A stretch of DNA of 64,000 nucleotides from CATOSK01 sp034423195. GTDB lineage: Bacteria > Chloroflexota > Dehalococcoidia > Lucifugimonadales > UBA3495. Below the pieces are notes generated by a model. The model saw nothing but the letters and a program-made list of their open reading frames with translations, made no database searches and was not told the origin of the DNA. The position numbers were made by a program, and so were the translations under genes. The stretch lies in contig DAOUIZ010000021.1 of assembly GCA_034423195.1 (NCBI GenBank), forward strand, positions 8,176-72,175, written 5' to 3'. Below are positions 50,743-61,969 of this stretch, piece by piece. The stretch's first letter is position 1; every line of letters starts with the position of its first letter.

Positions 50743-53700
50743 CTAGAACCAATGAGTCCTGCGTTGGAAAGGATAGGTCGGGATTGCGATTCGACGGCGC
50801 TCCTCCCCCGCGAATAGACCAGAGAATGAGACGTCCAGCCCGGCCTCGTAAAGGCCGGCTACGGCTCCTAGGAAACGATCGTAGAAACCCGGGGATTCTA
50901 CCCCATTGGAGGGATCCCCTAGCGAAGAAACCGCCATCGGCTGGTCGAACCCTTGCGGCCAGGCAGCACTGATTCCTCCGGCCAGGTTGGAAGCAGAGCC
51001 GACTTCCACTACCACGCCCACTTTCAGATCGGTCATGGTTTTCGAACATCGGGCCGGGTCGACCGATTCCTGGTCTTGCTGGAGCCAGGAGGAAAATTCA
51101 GCAACACCAATGGAGTCTACTGACCGACCGTTGGAACTGCTGATAACGGGCAGGGTTGGAGTCCCGAGAGTCATCCCGCTGAACACCTTCTCGAACCCGG
51201 CCAACGTCGAAGTAGGGGCCTGTCTCAGCCCCGTTTCCTGGAGGTTTCCAAGATTCGCTGCCAACCGTAAACCCTCTTCGAGGTTGAACAGGCCTGCCGC
51301 TTGCGCCGCCGCGAGCCACCCCGGACCTTCGGCCCCTACTACGGCGGGCATGATCCCTACGCTCGCCCATTGGGCGGTCAACGCGCATTGAAGGGCGTAA
51401 AGGGCTGGCAGGTCCCATCTGGAAGAATTCTTCCGGGGCTCGCCGCCGGACCTAGAGTACGACATATCCAGCAACGAGATTCCGTGCTGCTCCCCGATCA
51501 GGTCGTCACAGAACGTCAGCACCGCCCGGATTACCGGCTCACTCCCGCGGAGAGCTTTCCCGATGCCTACCCAAGGATCTTCGTGGCCGGGATAAATGAA
51601 GGCTGTTGTGTTGACTTCGCGGGGGGTCGGTCCCTCTGTGTCCTGGTCAGTCTCGGCCAGCAGTCGCAATTCCTGGCAGAGCTGCTCCCGGTCGCTGAAT
51701 ACCAGGCCGACGCGGTGGGGAAAGTGGGCGCGAGCCATGCCGGCGGTCCAGGCCATATCGGCCAACAATTCACTTTCTCCGGACCAACGATTTGCTTCAA
51801 GCCATGCCAGGTAACGTTCAGCCAACTGCCGTATCGCAGGTTCGGATTTTCCAGAAAGCGGCAGCAGCCGGCTACTTCTTTCCGGGGCCTGTCCATCCCA
51901 CGATATCAAGCCATTCGCTGGAACCAGCGGAGTCACGGGGATTGGCTTCGGTTCACCTGCTGGCAAGAGAGCCGGGTTACGGGTTGTAGAACCTCCCGCA
52001 GAAAGGCCGTAACCCTCGACCAAGACATGGGCGTTGGTCCCCGAAAGGCCGAAAGCGTTGACGGCTGCCAAGGGCTCCCGGCCGGAAATGGCAGGCCAGT
52101 CCGTCTTTTCGGAGGTCACCTGAACTGCGATCTGGTCCCACTCAATGTTGGGGTTCAGGGTCTGGAGGTTTGACATTCCGGGGATGATTCCCTGTTGCAT
52201 TGAAAGGATAGTCTTGATTAAGGCTGACATTCCGGCAGCCCACTCTGCGTGTCCTATGTTCGACTTGACCGACCCGATGAGCAGCGGAGTTTGCGGGTCG
52301 CGGTCCCTGCCATAAACCGCCGCAACCGCATTCAACTCAATAGGATCCCCCAACTGGGAACCAACCGCATGGGCCTCCACGTAATCCACTTGGGTGGGAG
52401 TAACTCCAGCCCGGGCAACTGCTTCCTGCATCACCCGCGACTGGGCAGGGCCATTGGGCACGGTCAGGCCGGCGCTGGCGCCGTTCTGGTTTATCGCTGA
52501 CCCACGTATCACTGCCCATATGCGGTCTCGGTCGGCCTCAGCTTCGCTCAGTCGTTTCAGTACCACTACTCCGCACCCGTCGGCCCTAACGTAGCCGTCG
52601 GCCGAGGCATCAAAGGGCCTGCATTGGCCGGTGGGAGAGAGCATGCCCACATCCATCATGAACCTGGAGACAGCGGGAGACAGGACCACGTTGACTCCCC
52701 CGGCCAGAGCCAAGTCCACCTCGCCTTGCTGCAAAGCAACCACCGCCTGATGCACTGCGGCCAAGGAAGACGCGCATGCCGTGTCAACGGGCATGGCCGG
52801 ACCTTCCAGGCCCAGGGCGAATGAAACCCGGCTCACCGTTACGCTTCCCGTTGTTCCCAGGTAAGTGTGGGACTGATCATTGTTTTGGATCAGGTCCCTG
52901 TATTCGCTGCCGCCGACCCCGGCGTACACTCCCGTGCGGCTGCCCCGCAGCTGTTCCGGGTCCAGGCCGGCGTCTTCGAGGGCATTCCAGGTTGTCTCCA
53001 ACAGCATCCGCTGACGCGGGTCCATCATCCGCGCCTCGATCGGCTGAATCCGGAAAAACCTTGAGTCGAACTGGTCGATGCGCTCCACGAAACCACCCCG
53101 CCGGTACGCCGGGTCTTCTGCACGGGGGTCTCCCACGACCCCGTTCCAGGAACCGCCGTCCTGGCGGCCTTCGGTGACAGCATTGCGTCCGGCTTCCAAC
53201 AGTTCCCAGAACTCGTCCAGGTTGTTGGCACCGGGGAAGCGGCAGGCCATGCCCACCACCGCTATCCGATCATCAACGACCGGGGCCTCCAGGGGTTGTT
53301 CCTGAACACTCGGTTCAGAGGACTCTGCCGGGCCGTTGGCTCCCAGGACCCGACCAAGCTCTTCAGCCAGATGGCTTGCCAGGCTGGAGATGTCCGGGTA
53401 GTCGAAAACGATGGTATTGGAAGCCGTATATTGTCCGGCGAAGGCGCGGTTGATCCGGTTTCGCAACTCCACCGCCATCAGGGAGTCCATGCCCAGATCG
53501 AAGAACCCCACCGTTGGCGATGGCAGAGAGGACAACCTGAGCACCGCCTGGACTTGTTCCTGGAGGAAGGACGTGATCACACCCTGGGGACCTGACGAGG
53601 GCATGCCGATCAACTGGGAAAGCAGATCTTCCGAAGTTGCCGAGTCCCCGGACGGCTCACCGCCAGGCGAGGATAGAAGATCTTCTAGGAGGGGAGGACG

Positions 53701-56700
53701 GGCTTCCACCGCTTCTTCGAAAACGGACCAGTCCATGGACATCACCACCGACGTCGCCGCGTCCTGCCGCACCAATTTCTCGAAGGCGTTCAGACCCTGT
53801 TCCGGAGTGAACCAGCGGCCTCCCAAGGCTGACCGCCTCCGCTCAATCCGCTCCCGTTGTTCTGCAGCCTCCCCGATGTCCGACCACGCCCCCCAGGCAA
53901 TGGCCTGCCCGGCAAGGCCCAGGGCCCGCCGATGGCCGGCCAGTTGGTCCAGGAAGGCGTTGGCTGCCGCATGGTTCGCCTGGCCGGGGTTGCCCATTAC
54001 GCCGACCCGGCTGGAAAAGAGGACAAACAGGTCCAGGTCTCGGCGCACAGTGGCGCGGTGCAGGTGCCAGGCCCCCACTATCTTGGGCCTGAGCACTTCA
54101 TCGAAGGTCTCCCAGCTCTGGTTCCCCAGGGCGCCGTCTGAGAGTACGCCTACGCTGTGTATGATTCCGGCCAGCGGCGGAAGATTTGCGTCGATGCGGG
54201 CGAGCATGGCGTCGATGGCCGCGGTGTCGGTAATGTCCGCCAGCTCAATCTCCACCCTGACGCCGCGTTGGCGCAACTCCTCCACGGCATTCCGGGCCTC
54301 GGGGTCAGGATGCCGGCGGCCGTTCAAAACAATCGTGCCCGCGCCGTGGTCCGCCAGCCAACCGGCGACGGCGCACCCGATCCCGCCCAGGCCGCCGGTA
54401 ACCAGGTAGGAACGGTCCTGCCGCAACTGGCCCTGCGCCAGCGGCTGGTTGGTCAGGACAATCTTCCCTATGTGACGGGCGGATCTCATGAAACTCAGCG
54501 CCGCCCCGGCTTCGGCCATTGGCCATCTGCTGTGGACCAGGGGTTCCAGTTCCCCGGCGGAAACCCGCTCCATTATTTCCCGCAGCACCATCCCCACCCG
54601 TTCCGGGTCGGTCTTCTTAAGAACATCGAGCTCCAGAATGGAGTAGGCAACATCAGGGCGAACCTCCGCCATTTCTTCATGGCTGAGGATGTCCCTTCTG
54701 GCCAACTCCACGAAGCGCCCTCCATCGGCCAGGCAGGAAAGGCTGGATTCGATGAAGCCTTCGCTGGTGAGGCTGTTCAGCACCACATGGACGCCTTCGC
54801 CACCGGTGGCTTCAAGGATTTCCTGGCCGAACCTGGTCTGGCGACTGTCGAATATGTGCTTGACCCCGATGCGGCGGAGATATTCCTGCTTCGGCGCGCT
54901 GGCCGTGGCAAAAATCTCCGCGCCAGCTGCCTGGGCCAACTGGATAGCGGCCAGGCCTAGTCCACCGGCGCCGGCGTGGATCAGCACCCGGTCCCCGGGC
55001 TCGAGGCCGGACATCTGGTATGAAAGGGCAGCGGAAACGAAGGCGCTGGGTATCGTAGCCAACGAGGAAACCGGAATATCCGCTGGCGCAGGCGCCACCA
55101 GCTCCTCATGGGTAACCATCTCCGGTGCAAAGGCGCCGAATCCGAGCCCCACCACATGGTCACCCACAGTTACATTGGTGACTTCGGAGCCCAATTCGAT
55201 TACATGACCGCACATCTCCCGCCCCAGGCCGCCTTCTTCGATAAAGCCCAGGGACCGGAAGACATCCCAGAAGTTAACACCGGCGGCCTCGACCGCAATC
55301 CGGACTTCCCTGGGTTCCAGGGGGCGGACGGGCAGCCGGTTGACCTCGGGCCTGTCAAACACGCCGTCCCGGTTGGGGGACAGCACCCACTCCGTTTCCT
55401 CCGGCAGAGCCAGACGCCCGGATTCCTCCGCGCCGGAAGCGGCTCGGATCAGCCGGGCCGCTCTGCGGCGACCCTGGCGGTAGGCAACGTGGTTTTCTTG
55501 GTCTGGATAAAGCAGTTCATTGGCCACATCGGACGGCGTCACGGACACGCTCGGATCCAAGTCCAGCATTCTGGGCTGAAGGTGGGCGGCTTCCAGGGCT
55601 ACTACCTTCCCCAGGCCCCACAGTATGGAACCGGCCAACTCGCCGGCATTCTCGCGCTCCAGCACCTGGGACCCACGAGTGACAAACCACAGACCTTTTT
55701 CCAGGGTCAGGTCCGTGTCAAGCAATCCCTGGACCAAGGCGAGCGCGCTTTCCCCAGCGTGTCTGACATCTTCATGCAGTTGGGTGGTGGTAGCCTGGGC
55801 CCCGCGACCTTCGAGCCCCTGCAGGTGGACCACGCCATTGAATGGGACGTCCCGCGGCAAGTCTTCTAACAGTGAACGCCACGAATCACGGCTTCCGGCA
55901 TCAATGAAAGGAGTGATGACTTCGAGTCCAGGCGGCATGGTCTGGTCGTCGCCCAAGCCCTTCCCGTTCGCCAGAACAACCGTCTGGTTTCTGGAGGCCA
56001 ACTCCACGGCCAGTTCCCGCCCCACCCCGGCGCCGTCTCCTGCGACGACCCACAGGCCCGGAGCTTCGACTACGCGGGCCGGTCCCTGGGCGACGATTAC
56101 TCCCTTGTCAAGGGAATCATAGGGTATGGAGTCGTCAACCCCCAGCACTACCGCATCCTCATATCCCGCGTCGGCCAGTGCTCGCCGCCAGATGGAAGGT
56201 GTGGCCAGGGCGTGGTGCGGGCGATAATCGTCGGCGAACCTCCACCACCCATCCAGTTGGCCAAAGGTGAGATCCATCCAGCCCAGACCGCGGAGGTTTT
56301 CTAGAGCTACCAGCTGACCCGATGGCGCCAGAAGATCCCGGCAGTGCCCCAGAGTCTCCCCCAGGTACTGGGTCGCGTGCAGCACGTTTGAGGCGATTAT
56401 CAGGTCGTAGCCATGGGCATCGAAGCCCTGGGCAACGGGATCCTTTTCGATATCCAACGGCCAGTATTCGATCCCATCGTTGCCGAATCTCTGCTCCGCT
56501 TCCGCAAAAAAGCCCGCGGAAATGTCTGTATAGGTGTAGTCGAACCGGCCTGGTGGAAGCTCCGGAATCACGGAGGCAGTCGCCGATCCTGTGCCCGCCC
56601 CCACCTCCAGCACTCGCAGACGCCGGTCCTCCGGCAGAAAGTCCAAGAGGGAACGGACGGCATCCGCCAGCAACCGGTTCGCAGCCCGAGCCACCGGTGC

Positions 56701-59700
56701 TTTCAGGTAGAGATCTGCGGCCGTTGGTTCCCCGCTGCTGAACAGCAGCGTCAGAGGGTCCTGTCTCCCCCGCAGCACATCGGCCAGAGCCGCGCCCGAC
56801 CGGCGGAACAGGCCGATCTCGGTCAGACCGTGGGAATACCTGCTGGTCATCTCCGCATCGAATCCCGTGGGGTCACCAGGCAGATTTTCCGGCCAGGGGT
56901 CTCCCGCTCCCAAAGTGACGACAAACCCGTCGCCTTTCTCCACAACAACACCAGATCGGGCCAGCATTTCCAGCAAACGGCGGAACAAGCGTCCGTGTCC
57001 CGGAAGAACATCAAGCCGTTGCATGAGCTCCTCGGGTTCAACGTTCTCCCCCCTTTTGCGGTGCCAACCCATTTCCTCCAGAGTGAGCAGGGCATATGAT
57101 CGGGACCAACGCTCCAGGTCGCCAAGCAGGGCGTTCCTGTCCATGGGATCCACTCCTGCCCAGGTTAGGTAATCGGAGAAGAGTCCCGTTCCAGCCGCCA
57201 CTTCGGTAGGCTGGGGGAAGAAATCCGCAGGCATTAGCCCCGATGAAAGGGGCCGGTCCCGCCAGACTACCTCGTAGAGCAGGTCGTTGACACCCTCCGT
57301 TCCCTCTACCGCAGCTAGCAATGCCGACCGGGTCGCCCGCTTGACCGTGTAGCCCCTTAGACCCCCTATGAGGTTTCCATCAAGATCGCAGATCCGGATT
57401 TCGCCACTCAGAACCTCTGGGTGCTCGTCGGACTCGTGACCCGGATGCTCGCTGGCCTCGCTCATCTCGACGTGGCAAACCACCCGTTGGGGTAGTTGCC
57501 TGGGCAACCACATCCGTTCCCAGCCAAAGGGCAGATACGTCGGTTCGTCCGAAGAGCCGGTCATGTTCCGCGCCATGCCCACCACCTGGAAGCAACCGTC
57601 CAGAACCAGAGGATGGACAGCCAGGCCGTGCCCCTCCACACCGTCCGGCAGGGAGACTTCCCCCAGGGCCTCGCCGGGACCGGACCAGACCTTTCCCAGG
57701 GTGCGGAAGGACCGGCCCAGATCTATACCAGTGGCAGCCTTGGCGCGGTAATAGGCCGGCACGTCTGCCGGTGACAGGCGGGCCCTCAGGCTTTCCAGAT
57801 CGATGCGTTGGCCGGCCTCCTCCAACGCGTCGCCCGCTATCACCCGACCCTCCATATGCATTGTCCAACCCTTTTCCGAACCCCGGCTGAAAATCTGGAT
57901 GAGGCGGGACGGCCCTTCTTCGCAATCCTCCAGGAAGGTTTGAACTTTTCTCCTCCCCTGGCCCGTCGTTTCCTGATTGTCCTGCTCCAGGAAGACCAAG
58001 GGACTGTGCAACTGTATGTCGTCCAATAACACCGAATCGCAACCCTCGACCAGGGATGCAGTCGCCGCCATGGCGCCACAGAGGGCCCCCGGGGCAACCA
58101 ACCGGCCGAATACCCGGTGATCCACCAGCCACGCCGGATCCGAAGGGGCAAATTCAGTCTCAAAGGCGATTTCGCCCCGGGCAGACTCGTGCCGGTCACC
58201 CAACAGGGGATGGCCTTCGCCCGCCCGCCGCTGTTTCGAGACCTGAAGCCAGTGGCGTTCCCTCTGGAACGGATACGCCGGCAGCGAAATCCGGCGCCGC
58301 CTCTCTCCCGAGAACAGCCCTTCGAAGGAGATGTCGAGGCCTGCCTCGTACACCTCCGCCACTGCGTCAACGAAGTTGCTCTCCGGTTCCGGTGTTGAAC
58401 CGTCCCGGGGCGGCCGCCGCAAGCTTGCCACGACAACCGGACCGTAGTCCTGGCTTCGTTCCCTCGAAAAGTCTGGCGAAGAATCTGGCCAGGCCTGCAT
58501 GGCCATGGGTCCAAGGACTGAGTGAGGCCCCAGTTCAATCACCATGTCGATTCCCATGTCGGCCAGTGCGCCGATGCCCCCGGCGAAAGCGACCGGCTGC
58601 CGGGCGTGCCGCCTCCAATACCCGCCGCCCAGCTCAATCTCAGGACCGACAGGCCCACCCGTCAGGTTGCTGATCATGAGAATGGATGGATGCCGGACCG
58701 GAACCCCGTCAAGAGCAGCTTCCAGCCCGTCCAAGGCCGGGTCCACGAGGGCGCTGTGGAATCCCCAGGAGGTGTTAAGCCGGATCGCCCGAATGCCTTC
58801 TGCCTCGAATAGGCGGCATATAGCCTCGACGTCCTCCACCGGTCCGCTGACGACCTGCTGGGGGCCATTGTCGGCCGAAACGCTCAAGCCAACGTCGCTA
58901 GACGCTGCGTTCACCGTATCCACCGCCGCCGCCACCCTGGAAGCCGGCGCAAAAACCGCGGCCATCGCGCCCCGTTCGGTGCCCGACAACAGAGTTCCCC
59001 GCGCCGCGGCAAACCGCATCCCATCCTCCAGGGTGAACACCCCGGCCGCTTGGGCCGCGGCCAGTTCTCCGACGCTGTGGCCGAGGACGGCAAAGGGACG
59101 GATCCCCACACTGCCCCATAATGCGGTGAGCGCGGCCTCCAGCGCGTACAGGGCTGGCTGTTCCCACGCCGTGTCACCTAGTTCTCCCTCGGCTCCCTCC
59201 CGGCCAAACATCACGTCCAGAAGGGACGTTCCCCTTATTTCCCGGATGACCCTTTCGCAGCGATCCATGACGGTCCTGGCCACGGGCTCACTCTCATATA
59301 AGTCCCTGCCCATACCAACCCACTGGCTTCCCTGTCCGGTGTAAAGGAACGCCACCCGGGTTACCCGACCCGGTTCCTCCCCTGAGTCAGCCTGTGCCAG
59401 GGATGTCAACCGCTGCCGCAGAGACACCATATCGTGAAACACGGCTCCTGCCCGATGATCGAAATGACTGCGGCCAACGCCGGCAGTCCATGCCATGTCC
59501 GATAGAATCTCCGGCAGGGCGGTGCCATCGGAGGCGCCTTTTACCACACCGCCGTCGAGCCACGCCATGTACCGCTGCGCCAACTCCCGCAGCGCGCCTA
59601 CCGACTTCCCCGAAAGCGGCAAGATTCGTGCCCGGCGCAGCAAACTTCCGTCCCACGGCATGGGTTCGCAGCCGAGATGCTCCCGCAGATCAACCTCGAC

Positions 59701-61107
59701 AAGCTTGGCCGGCCCCAGGGCAGGTTGTTCCTGGCTGGGCAGCCCATCAGGAGAGGTATGCTCCTCCAGCACGAGGTGGGCATTGGTACCGGAAATCCCG
59801 AAGGAGTTGACCCCCGCCAGCCTGGGTCCTCGGAGCCGGTCCGGCCAGTCCAAAGTTTCCGACGGCACTCGGAGGGGCAGACTTCTCCAGTCTAGGCTCG
59901 GATTGGGGTCCCGAAAATGAAGGTGTTTCGGAATCAACCCCTGGTTCACGACCAGCGCCGCCTTGATCAACCCGGCGATGCCCGCGGCCGACTCCAGATG
60001 TCCAACGTTGGTCTTTACGGATGCCACTATTAAAGGATCATCGACTGAGCGATCCTGGCCGTAAACGCTGTTGACAGCGTTCAGCTCTATCGGGTCTCCT
60101 ACCGCTGTACCTGTCCCGTGGGCTTCAATATAAGCGACTTCCGACGGGTCGACTCCCGCATCGAAAAGAGCATCCTCCATCACCTTTACCAGCCCTGGCG
60201 TGTTCGGTACTGTAAGGCCTACCCCGGTTCCCCCATGGTTGACCGCCCCACCCCGAATCACGGCCCAGATCCGGTCTCCGTCGGCCTCGGCCTCGGCAAG
60301 GCGTTTCAGCACGACCACCCCACAACCTTCCCCCCGAACGTATCCGTTGGCAGACGCGTCGAAAGCCTTGCATTGACCATCAGGCGACAACATCATCGAG
60401 TCGGCGCGGAGTTCATAAATGCGGCCATTCAGGATGGCCTGGACTCCACCCGCAATGGCCAGATCTGCTTTGCCTTGCTGGAGGTCTGCAACCGCATCAT
60501 GCACTGATACAAGGGAAGAGGCGCAGGCGGCGTCCACCGCCTTCGCCGGGCCCATCAGGCCCAACACGAAGGAGACACGGCCGCTGGTGCCGTTCAAGTT
60601 GGTGCCGCTCAGGGCATAAAGACAGCCGGCCGCCTCGGCCGGCTTGCTGGAGTCAACGACCATCATCCGGTACTCGTCGTTGCTAATCCCGGTGTAAACG
60701 CCGGTGCGGCTCCCCCTCAGCCGTGCCGGATCAATCCCGGCGTCCTCCAGGGCCAGCCAGCTGACCTCCAGCATCATCCGTTGTTGGGGATCCAGCAACT
60801 CGGCTTCCACGGGGGAGATACGAAAAAACGGGGCATCGAATTGGTCCAAGTCCTCTACAAAAGCGCCATACCGGCATGCCTGGTTTTGAATCTGGCGGTC
60901 CCCGAACAATTCGCCCATGCGGCCCACGCCAGAACCCGGCTCTCCCTCGGTAACCGAGTTCCCGCCCTCCAGCAACAACTGCCAGAAGTCCTCCAGGTTT
61001 GGCGCCTTGGGGAACCGGCAAGCCATCCCCACGATGGCGATCGGCTCCCCGGCTCGCGGAAAATCCCGTGCGTCGCGCTTGAATGCCGAGTATTGCTTTT
61101 TCGTCAC
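50743..61107 (-). CDS. Type I polyketide synthase, one reducing methylating module plus incomplete KS-AT module
   Basis: GTG 61107 follows AGGAGGAAA, giving 3454 residues. Domains: KS1 (DAACASSL, Cys near 190; EAHGTGT; NVGHLESAAG), AT1 (GHSVGE near 680, WGFH suggests malonyl-CoA), DH (HRVFGRLVAPG near 997), C-methyltransferase (LEVGAGTGSATAS near 1500), ER (HAGAGGLGLAAIQLA near 2045), KR (VTGGLGGIGCAVAGWLADHG near 2235), ACP (LGMDSLMAVE near 2540), KS2 (DTACASSL near 2777), then an AT-like end where GHSxG is GAEGPGW, so it is inactive. It stops at RRTHWF with no DH, ACP or thioesterase. Module 1 would build a saturated methyl-branched chain. Methyl-branched fatty-acid PKSs such as sponge-symbiont Sup have a similar set (recalled). 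Confidence 0.93.
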   Translation of the reverse strand: MTKKQYSAFKRDARDFPRAGEPIAIVGMACRFPKAPNLEDFWQLLLEGGNSVTEGEPGSGVGRMGELFGDRQIQNQACRYGAFVEDLDQFDAPFFRISPVEAELLDPQQRMMLEVSWLALEDAGIDPARLRGSRTGVYTGISNDEYRMMVVDSSKPAEAAGCLYALSGTNLNGTSGRVSFVLGLMGPAKAVDAACASSLVSVHDAVADLQQGKADLAIAGGVQAILNGRIYELRADSMMLSPDGQCKAFDASANGYVRGEGCGVVVLKRLAEAEADGDRIWAVIRGGAVNHGGTGVGLTVPNTPGLVKVMEDALFDAGVDPSEVAYIEAHGTGTAVGDPIELNAVNSVYGQDRSVDDPLIVASVKTNVGHLESAAGIAGLIKAALVVNQGLIPKHLHFRDPNPSLDWRSLPLRVPSETLDWPDRLRGPRLAGVNSFGISGTNAHLVLEEHTSPDGLPSQEQPALGPAKLVEVDLREHLGCEPMPWDGSLLRRARILPLSGKSVGALRELAQRYMAWLDGGVVKGASDGTALPEILSDMAWTAGVGRSHFDHRAGAVFHDMVSLRQRLTSLAQADSGEEPGRVTRVAFLYTGQGSQWVGMGRDLYESEPVARTVMDRCERVIREIRGTSLLDVMFGREGAEGELGDTAWEQPALYALEAALTALWGSVGIRPFAVLGHSVGELAAAQAAGVFTLEDGMRFAAARGTLLSGTERGAMAAVFAPASRVAAAVDTVNAASSDVGLSVSADNGPQQVVSGPVEDVEAICRLFEAEGIRAIRLNTSWGFHSALVDPALDGLEAALDGVPVRHPSILMISNLTGGPVGPEIELGGGYWRRHARQPVAFAGGIGALADMGIDMVIELGPHSVLGPMAMQAWPDSSPDFSRERSQDYGPVVVASLRRPPRDGSTPEPESNFVDAVAEVYEAGLDISFEGLFSGERRRRISLPAYPFQRERHWLQVSKQRRAGEGHPLLGDRHESARGEIAFETEFAPSDPAWLVDHRVFGRLVAPGALCGAMAATASLVEGCDSVLLDDIQLHSPLVFLEQDNQETTGQGRRKVQTFLEDCEEGPSRLIQIFSRGSEKGWTMHMEGRVIAGDALEEAGQRIDLESLRARLSPADVPAYYRAKAATGIDLGRSFRTLGKVWSGPGEALGEVSLPDGVEGHGLAVHPLVLDGCFQVVGMARNMTGSSDEPTYLPFGWERMWLPRQLPQRVVCHVEMSEASEHPGHESDEHPEVLSGEIRICDLDGNLIGGLRGYTVKRATRSALLAAVEGTEGVNDLLYEVVWRDRPLSSGLMPADFFPQPTEVAAGTGLFSDYLTWAGVDPMDRNALLGDLERWSRSYALLTLEEMGWHRKRGENVEPEELMQRLDVLPGHGRLFRRLLEMLARSGVVVEKGDGFVVTLGAGDPWPENLPGDPTGFDAEMTSRYSHGLTEIGLFRRSGAALADVLRGRQDPLTLLFSSGEPTAADLYLKAPVARAANRLLADAVRSLLDFLPEDRRLRVLEVGAGTGSATASVIPELPPGRFDYTYTDISAGFFAEAEQRFGNDGIEYWPLDIEKDPVAQGFDAHGYDLIIASNVLHATQYLGETLGHCRDLLAPSGQLVALENLRGLGWMDLTFGQLDGWWRFADDYRPHHALATPSIWRRALADAGYEDAVVLGVDDSIPYDSLDKGVIVAQGPARVVEAPGLWVVAGDGAGVGRELAVELASRNQTVVLANGKGLGDDQTMPPGLEVITPFIDAGSRDSWRSLLEDLPRDVPFNGVVHLQGLEGRGAQATTTQLHEDVRHAGESALALVQGLLDTDLTLEKGLWFVTRGSQVLERENAGELAGSILWGLGKVVALEAAHLQPRMLDLDPSVSVTPSDVANELLYPDQENHVAYRQGRRRAARLIRAASGAEESGRLALPEETEWVLSPNRDGVFDRPEVNRLPVRPLEPREVRIAVEAAGVNFWDVFRSLGFIEEGGLGREMCGHVIELGSEVTNVTVGDHVVGLGFGAFAPEMVTHEELVAPAPADIPVSSLATIPSAFVSAALSYQMSGLEPGDRVLIHAGAGGLGLAAIQLAQAAGAEIFATASAPKQEYLRRIGVKHIFDSRQTRFGQEILEATGGEGVHVVLNSLTSEGFIESSLSCLADGGRFVELARRDILSHEEMAEVRPDVAYSILELDVLKKTDPERVGMVLREIMERVSAGELEPLVHSRWPMAEAGAALSFMRSARHIGKIVLTNQPLAQGQLRQDRSYLVTGGLGGIGCAVAGWLADHGAGTIVLNGRRHPDPEARNAVEELRQRGVRVEIELADITDTAAIDAMLARIDANLPPLAGIIHSVGVLSDGALGNQSWETFDEVLRPKIVGAWHLHRATVRRDLDLFVLFSSRVGVMGNPGQANHAAANAFLDQLAGHRRALGLAGQAIAWGAWSDIGEAAEQRERIERRRSALGGRWFTPEQGLNAFEKLVRQDAATSVVMSMDWSVFEEAVEARPPLLEDLLSSPGGEPSGDSATSEDLLSQLIGMPSSGPQGVITSFLQEQVQAVLRLSSLPSPTVGFFDLGMDSLMAVELRNRINRAFAGQYTASNTIVFDYPDISSLASHLAEELGRVLGANGPAESSEPSVQEQPLEAPVVDDRIAVVGMACRFPGANNLDEFWELLEAGRNAVTEGRQDGGSWNGVVGDPRAEDPAYRRGGFVERIDQFDSRFFRIQPIEARMMDPRQRMLLETTWNALEDAGLDPEQLRGSRTGVYAGVGGSEYRDLIQNNDQSHTYLGTTGSVTVSRVSFALGLEGPAMPVDTACASSLAAVHQAVVALQQGEVDLALAGGVNVVLSPAVSRFMMDVGMLSPTGQCRPFDASADGYVRADGCGVVVLKRLSEAEADRDRIWAVIRGSAINQNGASAGLTVPNGPAQSRVMQEAVARAGVTPTQVDYVEAHAVGSQLGDPIELNAVAAVYGRDRDPQTPLLIGSVKSNIGHAEWAAGMSALIKTILSMQQGIIPGMSNLQTLNPNIEWDQIAVQVTSEKTDWPAISGREPLAAVNAFGLSGTNAHVLVEGYGLSAGGSTTRNPALLPAGEPKPIPVTPLVPANGLISWDGQAPERSSRLLPLSGKSEPAIRQLAERYLAWLEANRWSGESELLADMAWTAGMARAHFPHRVGLVFSDREQLCQELRLLAETDQDTEGPTPREVNTTAFIYPGHEDPWVGIGKALRGSEPVIRAVLTFCDDLIGEQHGISLLDMSYSRSGGEPRKNSSRWDLPALYALQCALTAQWASVGIMPAVVGAEGPGWLAAAQAAGLFNLEEGLRLAANLGNLQETGLRQAPTSTLAGFEKVFSGMTLGTPTLPVISSSNGRSVDSIGVAEFSSWLQQDQESVDPARCSKTMTDLKVGVVVEVGSASNLAGGISAAWPQGFDQPMAVSSLGDPSNGVESPGFYDRFLGAVAGLYEAGLDVSFSGLFAGEERRRIAIPTYPFQRRTHWF

Positions 61108-61969
61108 CCGTCTTTCCTCCTGGATTCCATTGAAATTGGGTGAACGGCCACCCAATGTAAACGCTGACACGGGGCCCGACTGCAAGGTGGCTGTCGGACC
61201 CATCTAAACGTGACTACCGGCTCCAAAATCCCCTGGCCGTTGAGTTTTAGAGAATCGCCAAACCGAATATTCGTATGCGGAACAATCAAGTCCAAGTGAG
61301 GCGGGCCGGGAATCCGCACCGCTTCCCGTGGCCCTGTGGGTCTACATCAGGACCCACTCGTTAAACGCTACGCTGTAAAGCAAAAATAGGATGCAAAGCT
61401 CAATAAAACACGAAAACACGCCCGGTAAATCTATCGTCCAGGGGTTTCCCTCAGGTTGTAGCCCTTGGAAATTGGCCAGAAAAAGAAACTGGGCCGGCAA
61501 CGTTCCCGTTCCCCGGCCCTCGGCGTGTTTCAATCCGATATTGCCCCGTCTTCAACACCCTATCAGCCACTTCGATACCGACATCAATAGCTCAACGTCC
61601 ACCTGGGCTTTTGGGGCGCAAGCCGCCTTCAGTTGACCGAATCCCCCGGACAATTCCTCCACGGCCGCGACACTCATGCTCCGACCATCCGGACCATATC
61701 GTTGCCGACGCCATATACCCGGCCGGCTTGGAAGGTTAACGGCCCTGACGGGGCTTTAACCAACCAGCGACCCTTGCCAGGGCTTTGGCCTTGCTGGGTT
61801 AGTTGGCATGGCTTTCCAAGCGCCCGTACACGGGTGGCAGTGCCTGAGGCCACAAAAGGACTTCACCGGCGGCGGGAACCAGGCACCATGGTGCTATAGG
61901 AACTTTATGCTGTCAGGCCAAGAAACCTGTCTTCCCGGAAGTCCCTTCCGCGTTTCCTCTATCGGTAGC
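61108..61969. other. Gene-free region between PKS and ACP genes
   Basis: About 860 nt with no gene I can support on either strand; codon use is irregular and stops are frequent. It should hold the PKS promoter. An imperfect AACCAGC/GCTGGGTT hairpin lies at 61758-61802. Confidence 0.4.
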